Source of the DNA: Enterobacter cloacae
GTDB taxonomy: Bacteria; Pseudomonadota; Gammaproteobacteria; Enterobacterales; Enterobacteriaceae
Length of the DNA: 64,000 bases
Reading direction: 5' to 3'
Assembly: GCA_014169315.1 (NCBI GenBank)
Contig: AP022133.1
Location: 4,278,001-4,342,000, forward strand
Part shown: positions 54,816 through 64,000 of the stretch, piece by piece
Numbering within the stretch: the stretch's first letter is position 1
Layout of the letters: each line of letters opens with the position of its first letter
Made by a program: the position numbers and the translations under genes
The notes under the pieces: generated by a model
What the model was told of the DNA's origin: nothing
Seen by the model: the letters and a program-made list of their open reading frames with translations, nothing else
The model's database searches: none

Positions 54816-55715
54816 ATGGATAAAATTCACGCAATGCAGTTGTTTGTTCGGGTCGCGGAACTGGAGAGTTTTTCCCGTGCGGCGGAGACGCTGAGCCTGC
54901 CAAAAGGGAGTGTGTCACGTCAGGTTCAGGCGCTGGAAAACCGGCTGGGCACCCAGCTATTGCACCGCACCACGCGCCGTGTCAGCCTGACGCAGGATGG
55001 TATGGTCTATTACGAACGGGCAAAAGATCTTCTGGCAAACCTCGACGAACTGGACGGTATGTTCCAGCATGATCCCTCCAGCATCAGCGGACGGTTACGC
55101 GTTGATATGCCCGTCGGCGTTGCGCGAAATTTAGTCATCCCAAAACTGCCTGCGTTTTTACAGCAGTATCCCGGGATTGAGCTGGAACTCAGCAGCAGCG
55201 ATCGTCTGGTGGATGTCATTCGCGAAGGTTTTGACTGCGTGGTGCGCGTGGGTACGCTGAAGGATTCGGGGCTTATCGCCCGCCCGCTGGGTAAACTGTC
55301 GGTGATTAACTGCGCCAGCCCGGATTATCTGACGCGTTTTGGTTATCCTGAAACGCTGGGCGATCTCGGTTCACACGCTGTCATCCATTACGCCGCCACG
55401 CTGGGTACCCGTCCGCAAGGCTTTGAATATTATAATGGCAGCTCAACGCAGTGGATTAAAACCGGCGGGGTATTGACGGTCAACAGCACGGAAACGTACC
55501 ACGCAGCCTGCATCGCTGGGCTGGGCATTATCCAGGTACCGCGCGTTGGCGTGCGTGATTCCCTGCGGGCAAAAAAACTACAGGAGATCTTGCCGCAATA
55601 TCGCGCAGAGCCGATGCCCGTCTCGCTAATTTATCCCCATCGTCGTAACCTCTCCCGCCGCGTGCATCTGTTTATGGAGTGGCTAACGGTGTTAATGAAA
55701 GCCTATGTTGGTTAG
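54816..55715 (+). CDS. yhjC: LysR-family transcriptional regulator YhjC
   Basis: A 299-residue LysR regulator, the same length as E. coli YhjC and similar throughout. The N-terminal winged helix-turn-helix (MDKIHAMQLFVRVAELESFSRAAETLSLPKGSVSRQVQAL) is intact and the effector-binding domain spans about residues 90-295. It probably controls the divergent SDR gene and itself. yhjD follows 51 bp downstream on the same strand. In K-12 yhjC lies next to yhjB; the SDR between them here is an addition. Confidence 0.9.
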   Translation: MDKIHAMQLFVRVAELESFSRAAETLSLPKGSVSRQVQALENRLGTQLLHRTTRRVSLTQDGMVYYERAKDLLANLDELDGMFQHDPSSISGRLRVDMPVGVARNLVIPKLPAFLQQYPGIELELSSSDRLVDVIREGFDCVVRVGTLKDSGLIARPLGKLSVINCASPDYLTRFGYPETLGDLGSHAVIHYAATLGTRPQGFEYYNGSSTQWIKTGGVLTVNSTETYHAACIAGLGIIQVPRVGVRDSLRAKKLQEILPQYRAEPMPVSLIYPHRRNLSRRVHLFMEWLTVLMKAYVG

Positions 55716-55766
55716 GTGCAGGTTATAATTTCAAAAAGTCCTCACCAGATGAATAAGGAAACGCGT

Positions 55767-56744
55767 GTGACGTCGGAAAACAACCAGCAACGTCCCCCTC
55801 AGGAAATGGCCCCAGGTAAAGCCGGAAAAGCGCTTAAAACGGTCACCCGTACGGCGCAGAAAATTCAGCGTCGTCCCATGATTGCGCATCTGATACGCGC
55901 GACGGAACGTTTTAACGACCGCATGGGTAATCAGTTTGGAGCCGCTATCACCTACTTCTCATTTCTCTCCATGATCCCCATCCTGATGGTGTCATTTGCA
56001 GCCGCCGGTTTTATTCTCGCCTGGCACCCGACGCTGCTTCAGGACATCTTCGATAAAATCCTGATGAGCGTCAGCGATCCAACGCTCGCCGGCACGCTCA
56101 AAAGCACCATCAATACCGCCATTCAACAACGCACCACCGTTGGCCTGGTGGGGCTGCTGATTGCGCTCTATTCCGGTATTAACTGGATGGGCAACCTGCG
56201 CGAGGCCATTCGCGCCCAGTCGCGCGATGTGTGGGAGCGTACGCCGCAGGATCAGGAGAAAATTTGGGTTAAATATTTTCGCGACTTTGTTTCGCTGATT
56301 GGTCTGCTCATCGCGTTGATCGTGACGCTTTCGATTACCTCTGTCGCCGGCGCTGCACAACAGTTGATTATCTCCGCGCTCTGGCTCGATGACATCAAAT
56401 GGCTGAAGCCTGCCTGGCACGGTATTGGACTGGCGATTTCCATCTTCGCTAACTACCTTCTGTTCTTCTGGATCTTCTGGCGTTTGCCCCACCATCGCCC
56501 GCACAGGAAGGCCCTGATCCGCGGAACGTTAATTGCAGCAATCGGTTTTGAAGTCATTAAAATCGTGATGACCTATACCCTGCCATTGCTGATTAAATCC
56601 CCTTCCGGTGCAGCCTTTGGCTCGGTGCTGGGGCTAATGGCATTCTTCTACTTCTTCGCCCGCCTGACGCTGTTCTGTGCAGCATGGATTGCGACAGCAC
56701 AGTACAAAAATGACCCTCGTATGCCGGGAAAAACGCACCGGTAA
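55767..56744 (+). CDS. yhjD: YihY-family inner-membrane protein YhjD
   Basis: A 325-residue polytopic protein (E. coli YhjD 337) of the YihY/virulence factor BrkB family. A charged N-terminal tail (about 1-45) is followed by six hydrophobic segments, for example NQFGAAITYFSFLSMIPILM. In E. coli certain yhjD alleles suppress loss of Kdo in lipopolysaccharide, so a lipid-transport role has been suggested. GTG at 55767, with AAGGA seven bases upstream, is chosen; in-frame ATG 55749 lacks such a site. Confidence 0.92.
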   Translation: MTSENNQQRPPQEMAPGKAGKALKTVTRTAQKIQRRPMIAHLIRATERFNDRMGNQFGAAITYFSFLSMIPILMVSFAAAGFILAWHPTLLQDIFDKILMSVSDPTLAGTLKSTINTAIQQRTTVGLVGLLIALYSGINWMGNLREAIRAQSRDVWERTPQDQEKIWVKYFRDFVSLIGLLIALIVTLSITSVAGAAQQLIISALWLDDIKWLKPAWHGIGLAISIFANYLLFFWIFWRLPHHRPHRKALIRGTLIAAIGFEVIKIVMTYTLPLLIKSPSGAAFGSVLGLMAFFYFFARLTLFCAAWIATAQYKNDPRMPGKTHR

Positions 56745-56753
56745 TGGGGCCAC

Positions 56754-56774
56754 TGGGCTGAAAACTTCAGCCCA
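56754..56774 (+). terminator. Hairpin after yhjD
   Basis: TGGGCTGA and TCAGCCCA around AAACT, 9 bp after the yhjD stop, without a clear T-run. The rest of the 261-bp gap before yhjE is AT-rich and holds no gene that I can see; it probably contains the yhjE promoter. Confidence 0.5.
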
Positions 56775-57005
56775 ATTCGCTATTTCAGCATATAAATCCA
56801 GCTCGTAACTTTTATTTAACCAAAAACCAGTTTTATTATCTAATATTTAAAAATCGTGAAGCATTTCATGGAAGTGTTTTTGCTGACCTGAACATTATCC
56901 GCTTTTTGTTGCTTTTATCGTCAATTCACGACTTTGTTACAGATTGAAATGTCGCTTTTGCTGTGCGTAATATGGCTTTCGTTCGTCAAAAAATAAGAAA
57001 ATATT

Positions 57006-58328
57006 ATGCAAGCAACAGCCACTACACTCGACGCCGGAGCGGAACACGTTCCGGTAAACTCGCGCAATAAAGTCGTCGTCGCATCGCTGATTGGCACCGC
57101 CATTGAGTTCTTCGACTTTTACATTTATGCCACCGCAGCGGTTATCGTCTTCCCGCATATCTTCTTCCCGCAGGGCGATCCGACGGCGGCCACGCTACAG
57201 TCTCTGGCAACCTTTGCTATCGCTTTTGTTGCACGTCCCATTGGCTCTGCGCTGTTTGGTCACTTTGGCGATCGCATTGGGCGTAAAGTCACTCTGGTGG
57301 CGTCGCTGCTGACGATGGGGATCTCCACCGTAGCGATCGGCCTGCTGCCAACCTACGAAGCCATCGGCATTCTGGCTCCCGTACTGCTGGCGCTGGCGCG
57401 TTTTGGTCAGGGGCTGGGACTGGGCGGTGAATGGGGTGGTGCAGCGCTGCTGGCAACCGAGAACGCCCCAGCGCGCAAACGTGCGCTTTACGGTTCATTC
57501 CCGCAGTTGGGTGCGCCGATTGGCTTCTTCTTTGCGAACGGGACTTTCCTGCTGCTCTCCTGGCTGCTGACGGATGAACAGTTCATGAACTGGGGCTGGC
57601 GTATTCCGTTTATTTTCTCTGCCGTTCTGGTACTGATTGGTCTGTATGTGCGTGTTTCTCTACACGAAACGCCGGTTTTCGCCAAAGTGGCTGCGGCGAA
57701 GAAACAGGTAAAAGTGCCTCTGGGTACTCTGCTGACCCAACACGTCCGCGTGACCGTGCTGGGCACGTTTATCATGCTGGCAACCTATACGCTGTTCTAC
57801 ATCATGACCGTCTACTCAATGACGTTCAGTACCGCCGCTGCGCCAGTCGGGCTGGGTCTGCCGCGTAACGAAGTACTGTGGATGCTGATGATGGCGGTTG
57901 TCGGTTTTGGTGTGATGGTGCCGATTGCCGGCCTGCTGGCGGATAAATTTGGCCGTCGCTCAAGCATGATTGTGATCACCACGCTCATCATTCTGTTCGC
58001 CCTGTTCGTCTTCCCGCCGCTGCTGGGCTCAGGTAGCCCTGCGCTGGTGATGGCATATCTGCTGATTGGTCTGAGCCTGATGGGCCTGACTTTTGGCCCA
58101 ATGGGCGCGCTGCTGCCGGAGCTGTTCCCGACTGAAGTACGTTATACCGGTGCCTCTTTCTCGTATAACGTCTCTTCTATTCTGGGTGCATCCGTTGCGC
58201 CCTACATCGCGACCTGGTTACAGGCGAACTACGGTCTGTTCTACGTGGGTGTGTATCTGGCAGCAATGGCCGCGCTGACGTTGATTGCTCTGCTTCTGAC
58301 ACATGAAACACGGCATCAGTCGTTATAA
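57006..58328 (+). CDS. yhjE: MFS transporter YhjE
   Basis: A 440-residue major facilitator superfamily protein of the metabolite:H+ symporter (ShiA/ProP-like) group, the same length as E. coli YhjE and nearly identical in long stretches. Twelve membrane segments are visible. The signature GHFGDRIGRK between helices 2 and 3 and the second copy ADKFGRRSSM are intact. The substrate is unknown. Confidence 0.95.
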   Translation: MQATATTLDAGAEHVPVNSRNKVVVASLIGTAIEFFDFYIYATAAVIVFPHIFFPQGDPTAATLQSLATFAIAFVARPIGSALFGHFGDRIGRKVTLVASLLTMGISTVAIGLLPTYEAIGILAPVLLALARFGQGLGLGGEWGGAALLATENAPARKRALYGSFPQLGAPIGFFFANGTFLLLSWLLTDEQFMNWGWRIPFIFSAVLVLIGLYVRVSLHETPVFAKVAAAKKQVKVPLGTLLTQHVRVTVLGTFIMLATYTLFYIMTVYSMTFSTAAAPVGLGLPRNEVLWMLMMAVVGFGVMVPIAGLLADKFGRRSSMIVITTLIILFALFVFPPLLGSGSPALVMAYLLIGLSLMGLTFGPMGALLPELFPTEVRYTGASFSYNVSSILGASVAPYIATWLQANYGLFYVGVYLAAMAALTLIALLLTHETRHQSL

Positions 58329-58332
58329 ACGC

Positions 58333-58364
58333 AAAACGGCAACTTCTGAGTTGCCGTTTTTTTC
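58333..58364 (+). terminator. yhjE terminator
   Basis: AAAACGGCAAC and GTTGCCGTTTT arms, followed by TTTC; an A-run on the other side lets it also act for pdeH. It starts 5 bp after the yhjE stop. Confidence 0.93.
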
Positions 58365-58454
58365 TTCCCGGATTACCCGTGATTCAGGTAAACGAGGCGC
58401 TGTGTCCGGTAATAGCGCGTAGAAACCACGAACTATTATGGGAAACAGCTTGTT

Positions 58455-59228
58455 TTACAACATGACGGTCACGCTATCCAGGGTATCCATTGGAACCGGA
58501 CGCGAGAGGAAATAGCCTTGCGCAGCGGCTGCGGGCGAGTTTTGCACATCACGCCACTCTTCCAGCGTTTCAACACCTTCTACAATGACGCCCTGACAAT
58601 AGCGGTTCATCAACTGTAATAACAGCATGAACAGATTTCGTCCTTCCGGGGTCTGGCGCAGCATGATAAACAGATCGCGGGCCACCTTGATGTAGTCGTA
58701 ACGCACTTCGCTGAGGGCAGAGAAGTTCGCCATGCCGGTGCCAAAATCATCCAGCCACAGCGGGCCAAATTCACACATCGAGGCAAACGACGAATCCTGC
58801 GGCAGGCGGACATGCTCCACCAGCTCAAAACGCATCCACGGCAGGGTGGCGATCAGTTCCTGTAATTTCGCATTCTGGCGTAATGCCATCAGGGTCGGGC
58901 CATCCACGTTCACCGAGGCAAGGATATCGTGTCGCTCGAAAAAGGCTTGTTTCGTCAGCAGCATGCGTAACTGCTCTTCCAGCACATCCAGACGCTGGCG
59001 AACGGCAACTTCGGCAAAATAGCGATCTGGCGCGATACGCTGCGAAGGGTTCGAAGGGTGCGTAACGACCGTCAGAATTTCAATCGCCATCAGTCGACCG
59101 TCTGTGCGGTAGATCGGCTGATAGGTGTACGTTCGCTCACATTGCAGCCAGTAGCGATGCTCCTGCAAGTTCTCAATACTTGCCTCAGGCGTAGTGCTCA
59201 GCCGCTGGATAACCTGCTCTGACTTCAT
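58455..59228 (-). CDS. pdeH: Cyclic-di-GMP phosphodiesterase PdeH (YhjH)
   Basis: A 257-residue stand-alone EAL-domain enzyme (E. coli 255) that hydrolyses c-di-GMP to pGpG and so releases the YcgR brake on flagella. The EAL motif reads MAIEILTVV (Glu kept), with NVDGPTL, ELVEHV, WLDDFGTGMANFS (the DDFG pair) and VIVEGVET, so the catalytic set looks complete. A near-perfect sigma-28 promoter lies 48 bp upstream, placing it in the flagellar late-gene regulon. Confidence 0.96.
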   Translation of the reverse strand: MKSEQVIQRLSTTPEASIENLQEHRYWLQCERTYTYQPIYRTDGRLMAIEILTVVTHPSNPSQRIAPDRYFAEVAVRQRLDVLEEQLRMLLTKQAFFERHDILASVNVDGPTLMALRQNAKLQELIATLPWMRFELVEHVRLPQDSSFASMCEFGPLWLDDFGTGMANFSALSEVRYDYIKVARDLFIMLRQTPEGRNLFMLLLQLMNRYCQGVIVEGVETLEEWRDVQNSPAAAAQGYFLSRPVPMDTLDSVTVML

Positions 59229-59275
59229 TTCAGATGTCCTGTTGTTGGGATAGCCTTTCTGGACTCGTCACTGGG

Positions 59276-59302
59276 TTATCGGCGCGATAATTGAGAACTT
59301 TA
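59276..59302 (-). promoter_or_regulatory. Sigma-28 (FliA) promoter of pdeH
   Basis: On the minus strand TAAAGTTC, 11 bp, GCCGATAA. The consensus is TAAAGTTT-N11-GCCGATAA, so 15 of 16 positions agree with exact spacing. Confidence 0.93.
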
Positions 59303-59374
59303 TGTTCAATTCACCGGGAAAACGAAATTAAGATGACAGAAATGACCTGGAACACGCGTTGGCTCAAAAAAAAT

Positions 59375-59393
59375 AATGGAACATTGTTTTAAT
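59375..59393 (+). promoter_or_regulatory. Candidate KdgR operator upstream of kdgK
   Basis: AATGGAACATTGTTTTAAT is an imperfect palindrome close to the KdgR-binding consensus (AATGAAACATTGTTTCATT type), 65 bp before kdgK. KdgR repression of kdgK is known in E. coli; use of this site is inference. Confidence 0.65.
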
Positions 59394-59457
59394 ATAGTTG
59401 ACCACATAATTCACTCAGCGCAGACTACTGCGAATTACTCTGTTCAGGTTCACGATT

Positions 59458-60387
59458 ATGTCTAAAAAAATTGCCGTGATTGGCGAATGTATGATTGAGC
59501 TGTCCCAAAAGGGCACGGAAGTCAGCCGCGGTTTTGGTGGCGATACCTTAAACACCTCCGTTTATATTGCCCGTCAGGTTAACCCCGATGCACTGAGCGT
59601 GAGCTACGTTACCGCGCTGGGAACGGACAGTTTCAGCCAGCAGATGCTGGGGTCATGGCAGAGTGAAAATGTTCAGACCTCGCTGATTCAGCGCATGGAA
59701 AACCGTCTGCCGGGTCTGTACTACATTGAAACCGACAGCACCGGTGAGCGCACGTTCTACTACTGGCGTAACGAAGCAGCGGCCAAATACTGGCTGGAGA
59801 GCGACGCCGCAGCCGCCATCTGCGAAGAGCTGGCGACCTTTGACTATCTCTATCTGAGCGGGATTAGCCTGGCCATCCTCAGCCCGGCCAGCCGCGAAAA
59901 GCTGTTGTCGTTACTGCGTCAATGCCGCGCCAATGGTGGCAAGGTGATTTTCGATAATAACTACCGTCCGCGCCTGTGGGCGAGTCGCGAAGAGACACAG
60001 CAGGTTTATCAGCAGATGCTGCAGTGCACTGATATCGCGTTCTTAACGCTCGATGATGAAGATGCCCTGTGGGGCGAGAAACCGGTTGATGAGGTTATCG
60101 CACGGACTCAGGCAGCGGGCGTCAGTGAAGTGGTGATTAAGCGCGGCGCGAATTCGTGCCTGGTCGCCATTGCGGGTGATGCTGTGATTGAGGTTCCGGC
60201 GGTGAAACTGGCCAAAGAAAAAGTGGTTGATACCACCGCAGCGGGGGATTCATTCAGCGCGGGTTACCTGGCGGTACGCCTGACGGGTGGCACGCCCGAG
60301 GCGGCGGCACAGCGTGGACACCTGACGGCCAGTACGGTGATTCAGTATCGCGGGGCGATTATTCCGCGTGAGGCGATGCCTGCTTAA
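59458..60387 (+). CDS. kdgK: 2-dehydro-3-deoxygluconokinase
   Basis: A 309-residue PfkB-family sugar kinase, the same length as in E. coli, that phosphorylates KDG to KDPG for the Entner-Doudoroff aldolase. The N-terminal motif GGDTLNTSVYIARQV and the C-terminal DTTAAGDSFSAGYL with the catalytic Asp are clear. Cytoplasmic. It has its own terminator and lies divergent from pdeH. Confidence 0.96.
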   Translation: MSKKIAVIGECMIELSQKGTEVSRGFGGDTLNTSVYIARQVNPDALSVSYVTALGTDSFSQQMLGSWQSENVQTSLIQRMENRLPGLYYIETDSTGERTFYYWRNEAAAKYWLESDAAAAICEELATFDYLYLSGISLAILSPASREKLLSLLRQCRANGGKVIFDNNYRPRLWASREETQQVYQQMLQCTDIAFLTLDDEDALWGEKPVDEVIARTQAAGVSEVVIKRGANSCLVAIAGDAVIEVPAVKLAKEKVVDTTAAGDSFSAGYLAVRLTGGTPEAAAQRGHLTASTVIQYRGAIIPREAMPA

Positions 60388-60392
60388 CGAAG

Positions 60393-60417
60393 GTGCGGGC
60401 TGATGCCCGCACTCTTT
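60393..60417 (+). terminator. kdgK terminator
   Basis: GTGCGGGC and GCCCGCAC, loop TGAT, followed by a TCTTTC pyrimidine tract 5 bp after the stop codon. Confidence 0.7.
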
Positions 60418-60438
60418 CCCTCTCCCACAGGGAGAGGG
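60418..60438. repeat. CCCTCTCC palindromic repeat, copy 6
   Basis: CCCTCTCCC, loop ACA, GGGAGAGGG between convergent kdgK and yhjJ. Confidence 0.9.
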
Positions 60439-60449
60439 TTAGAAGGACG

Positions 60450-61943
60450 TTACTGCCCCTGCGGAATATCCGTCGCATCCGGGTGTAAATCATCCACCGC
60501 GGCAGGCTGTGTTGCCTTCGATAGCGGCGTCATAATCCCATCCCAGGTTGACTGCAATTCCTTCATGTCATATTCCGGCTCGCCTTTCGGCTGCAGCAGA
60601 ATCAACGCCATATCCTGCGACAACTGCTGGCGTAAATCCTGATTCAACATATCGACGGTCAAACCGTTCAGGAAGTCCTGACGCAGCTTCTGATACTGCT
60701 CTGGCGCAATGTCCACAACCTGATTTTGCAATGAGCGAATGCGCTGGCTGATCAGAATGTCGGTATCGGCACGGGCATAGGTTGCAAACAGCTTCTGCAG
60801 CTCCAGTTTTTTCTGCGCCACCAGCGCGTTGAACTCGTCTTCAGACAGACCCTCTTTATGCACTTTTGCCAGCTCTTTGGCCACCACGCCCAGATTTGCA
60901 TTCAGCTTATCGCCTGGCGATTCGACGTTAATGGCGCACTGTGCACGCTGGAACAGCACGCGGCAGTCAAAGCCCAGACCGATGTTCTTCACGTTGTTCT
61001 TACTGAGTGTCTGTTGAACATGCCAGAACAACGCTTCACGTGCCAGGTCGGCACGCCAGTAGCGCAACAGTGCGGCTGACTCGCGGATAGGTTGCCAGGC
61101 CGAGTCCCACATCACGGAGAGACGATCCTGGCGCACGGTATCTGTCATGATACTGACAGGCTCTGCACGCAGCGGAGAGAGCGTCGGCACAGGGGCAGGC
61201 GTTTCACGTTTCCCTTTCAGATCGCCAAACGCTTTGTTGATCTGCTCAACCACCGCACGACTATCAACATTTCCGACCACAATCAGGGTCATCGCGTCCG
61301 GGGTGTACCATTTCTGGTGGAAGGCTTTTACCTGTTCACTATCGACCGGCTGTTTCAGCGGTTCTGCCGGGTCATGACCGAGCAGCGTTGAGCCTTTCAG
61401 GCGGTAGCGCCACCAGCCTTCTTTTGTGTCCACAGGCCAGGTTGCAACCATGTCGCTGTTGCTCAGCGCATAGCTGATACTTTCCGGCGTAATCGCCAGA
61501 TTGCCAGTCGCATCAGAGAGATACGTCAGTGCTTCTTTTAGCAGATCGTTACGGTTATTCGGCAGGCTCAGGTTAAACATGGTGTAGTCATACGAGACCA
61601 CCGCCGGTGGCAGCGGGCGCTTTGGGTCTATGGCCTGTTGCCATAATGAACGCACCTGAACTGCCTGCAAACTGCCGCTTTGGGTGAGCGCCAGCCGAGG
61701 AATAAAATGGCTAAAACCGGTCTGCAGAGAGCTTTCGGTGAGGGAGCCCGTATTCACAGACAGACGGATTTCAATACGGTCACTGGGACGCTGGGGAGTG
61801 GCTAACACCTGCCACTGAAAACCATTTGCCAGAGTTCCTTGTTGCCAGGCCGGGTCTGGCTGGAGCGCATCTGCCTGCACATAACTGGCTGCTACCATCA
61901 TCAGCAAACCGCCGGTTAAGAGTCGAATTTTTGTGCCCTGCAT
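60450..61943 (-). CDS. yhjJ: Secreted M16-like (pitrilysin-fold) protein YhjJ
   Basis: A 497-residue periplasmic protein (E. coli YhjJ 498) with the signal MQGTKIRLLTGGLLMMVAASYVQA, cleaved about residue 24. Two M16-type domains are visible (about 40-230 and 230-450). The zinc motif HXXEH expected in the first domain is absent: the segment reads TGFSHFIPRLALTQSGS. It is thus probably a non-catalytic member or subunit. It is convergent with kdgK. The 226-bp region upstream, to the dctA stop, probably has its promoter. Confidence 0.93.
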   Translation of the reverse strand: MQGTKIRLLTGGLLMMVAASYVQADALQPDPAWQQGTLANGFQWQVLATPQRPSDRIEIRLSVNTGSLTESSLQTGFSHFIPRLALTQSGSLQAVQVRSLWQQAIDPKRPLPPAVVSYDYTMFNLSLPNNRNDLLKEALTYLSDATGNLAITPESISYALSNSDMVATWPVDTKEGWWRYRLKGSTLLGHDPAEPLKQPVDSEQVKAFHQKWYTPDAMTLIVVGNVDSRAVVEQINKAFGDLKGKRETPAPVPTLSPLRAEPVSIMTDTVRQDRLSVMWDSAWQPIRESAALLRYWRADLAREALFWHVQQTLSKNNVKNIGLGFDCRVLFQRAQCAINVESPGDKLNANLGVVAKELAKVHKEGLSEDEFNALVAQKKLELQKLFATYARADTDILISQRIRSLQNQVVDIAPEQYQKLRQDFLNGLTVDMLNQDLRQQLSQDMALILLQPKGEPEYDMKELQSTWDGIMTPLSKATQPAAVDDLHPDATDIPQGQ

Positions 61944-62169
61944 GTGAACCCCTGATCAACATTCCTGGTTAAAAAGAGTGTCTCGCGACGCGCTTCACTC
62001 TAAAAGATGACGATGAAAACACGTCGATTAGACCGCGTGTTCGACAAAACGTCACGGTCAGAAGTGAAATATACCCAAAAAAAATCTTGTCGAATTATGA
62101 CAGGTATGAGCAGTTATTATGCGCAGGAGCCCGCATCCCGACAAGGGAATACGGGCATTTATCAGGAGA

Positions 62170-63495
<1,326 letters not shown>

Positions 63496-63615
63496 TTATG
63501 GTTAGCCTGCGGCTTTAAAATAACACCCGTAAAACATGACAGAAATAAACCGACATCAACTTTGAAACACAAATGTTAAAAACTTTGAGCTGACTCGCAC
63601 AAGCCAGCAACAAAA

Positions 63616-64000
63616 TTACACTTTTGCGTTATTGCCAGCGCTGGAAATATACCGTTGCTCAAAGACATCCGACGGGACGGCGCGAGCAAACAAAAAGCCT
63701 TGTCCACTTTCCACACCCGCTTCAGCCAGCCAGTCGCGCTGAGCTTCCGTCTCGATGCCCTCTGCAATCACATGCAGGTTGAGACTGCGTGCCATATGGA
63801 TAATGGCCTGCACCAGGCTGCTGTCATCCGGCAGCCCGTCAACAAAGGCTTTGTCAATTTTCAGGACATCCACCGGCAGTGTTTTCATGTGCTGGAGCTG
63901 ACGCAACCCGGCGTAGCCCATGCCAAAATCGTCCAGCGCAATACGAATACCGGCATTTCGCAGCGGTTTCAGGATCGCGACCGCCTCATTCGGATCGTCA
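63616..64000 (-). CDS. pdeK: Cyclic-di-GMP phosphodiesterase PdeK (YhjK), C-terminal part
   Basis: A partial gene running off the right edge; only the last 128 codons are present. The frame is open to the window end. The visible part is the C-terminal half of an EAL domain: [14 protein letters not shown] (DDFG), [12 protein letters not shown] and [11 protein letters not shown], then [14 protein letters not shown]. Position after dctA matches E. coli yhjK, whose product carries HAMP, GGDEF and EAL domains. In K-12 the bcs cellulose operon would follow further right. Confidence 0.88.
   Translation of the reverse strand, partial: DDPNEAVAILKPLRNAGIRIALDDFGMGYAGLRQLQHMKTLPVDVLKIDKAFVDGLPDDSSLVQAIIHMARSLNLHVIAEGIETEAQRDWLAEAGVESGQGFLFARAVPSDVFEQRYISSAGNNAKV

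Noticed and set aside
62129..62155. GC-rich hairpin as the dctA terminator
   Set aside because: Arms are imperfect and no T-run follows on the minus strand; too weak to list as a feature.
63520..63575. CRP site upstream of dctA
   Set aside because: Only one half resembles TGTGA (TTTGTGTTTCAA on the minus strand); the other half does not match.

Overview
The window is a chromosomal segment from a member of the Enterobacteriaceae, most like Enterobacter, Lelliottia or a close relative. The flanks follow the E. coli K-12 order (rpoH-ftsXEY-rsmD-yhhLMN-zntA-tusA-yhhQ-dcrB on the left; yhiN-pitA-uspBA-rsmJ-prlC-rlmJ-gorA and treF-yhjBCDE-pdeH-kdgK-yhjJ-dctA-pdeK on the right), and the proteins closely resemble the K-12 ones as I remember them. 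No tRNA, rRNA, insertion sequence, prophage integrase or CRISPR array was seen. Genus and species cannot be fixed by reading alone.

Region 1 (1-10670) is housekeeping: sigma-32, the FtsEX divisome ABC complex with the SRP receptor FtsY, the 16S rRNA methylase RsmD, small membrane proteins, the Zn/Cd/Pb efflux ATPase ZntA behind a textbook ZntR operator, the sulfur carrier TusA, the queuosine-precursor transporter YhhQ and the lipoprotein DcrB. Region 2 (10670-26712) is a complete aryl polyene (APE) pigment cluster. It has a lipoprotein, methyltransferase, two acyl carrier proteins, acyl-AMP ligase, ketosynthases plus a chain-length-factor-like partner, ketoreductase, two dehydratase subunits, acyltransferases, thioesterase, and LolA/MMPL/lipoprotein export components. 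It ends directly in acpT, the phosphopantetheinyl transferase expected to charge the two carrier proteins. K-12 keeps acpT as an orphan; here it is still with its partners.

Region 3 (26681-34062) is the arnBCADTEF operon on the minus strand, which puts L-Ara4N on lipid A. All junctions from arnC onward are ATGA overlaps, and a PmrA-box-like site lies upstream. arnF overlaps acpT tail to tail. Region 4 (34063-37807) holds a C40 peptidase, a HAD phosphatase, a TerC-family membrane protein and a small potassium-channel-like protein. Region 5 (37808-47260) is again K-12-like. Region 6 (47340-53184) mixes treF with accessory genes: a secreted GH5 glycosidase, a membrane protein of the STY4199/HEPN-like type, a GNAT acetyltransferase and a lysozyme-like protein that has lost two of three catalytic positions. 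Region 7 (53163-64000) carries yhjB, an SDR/LysR divergent pair, yhjD, yhjE, the c-di-GMP phosphodiesterase pdeH behind a near-perfect sigma-28 promoter, kdgK, yhjJ, dctA and the 3' part of pdeK.

A short GC-rich palindromic repeat (CCCTCTCCC...GGGAGAGGG) occurs six times, each time between two convergent genes. The strongest candidates for a second look are the intact APE-acpT pairing with its split dehydratase active site, the STY4199-like membrane protein, the degenerate lysozyme-like protein, and a stretch after the C40 gene that is open in several frames.
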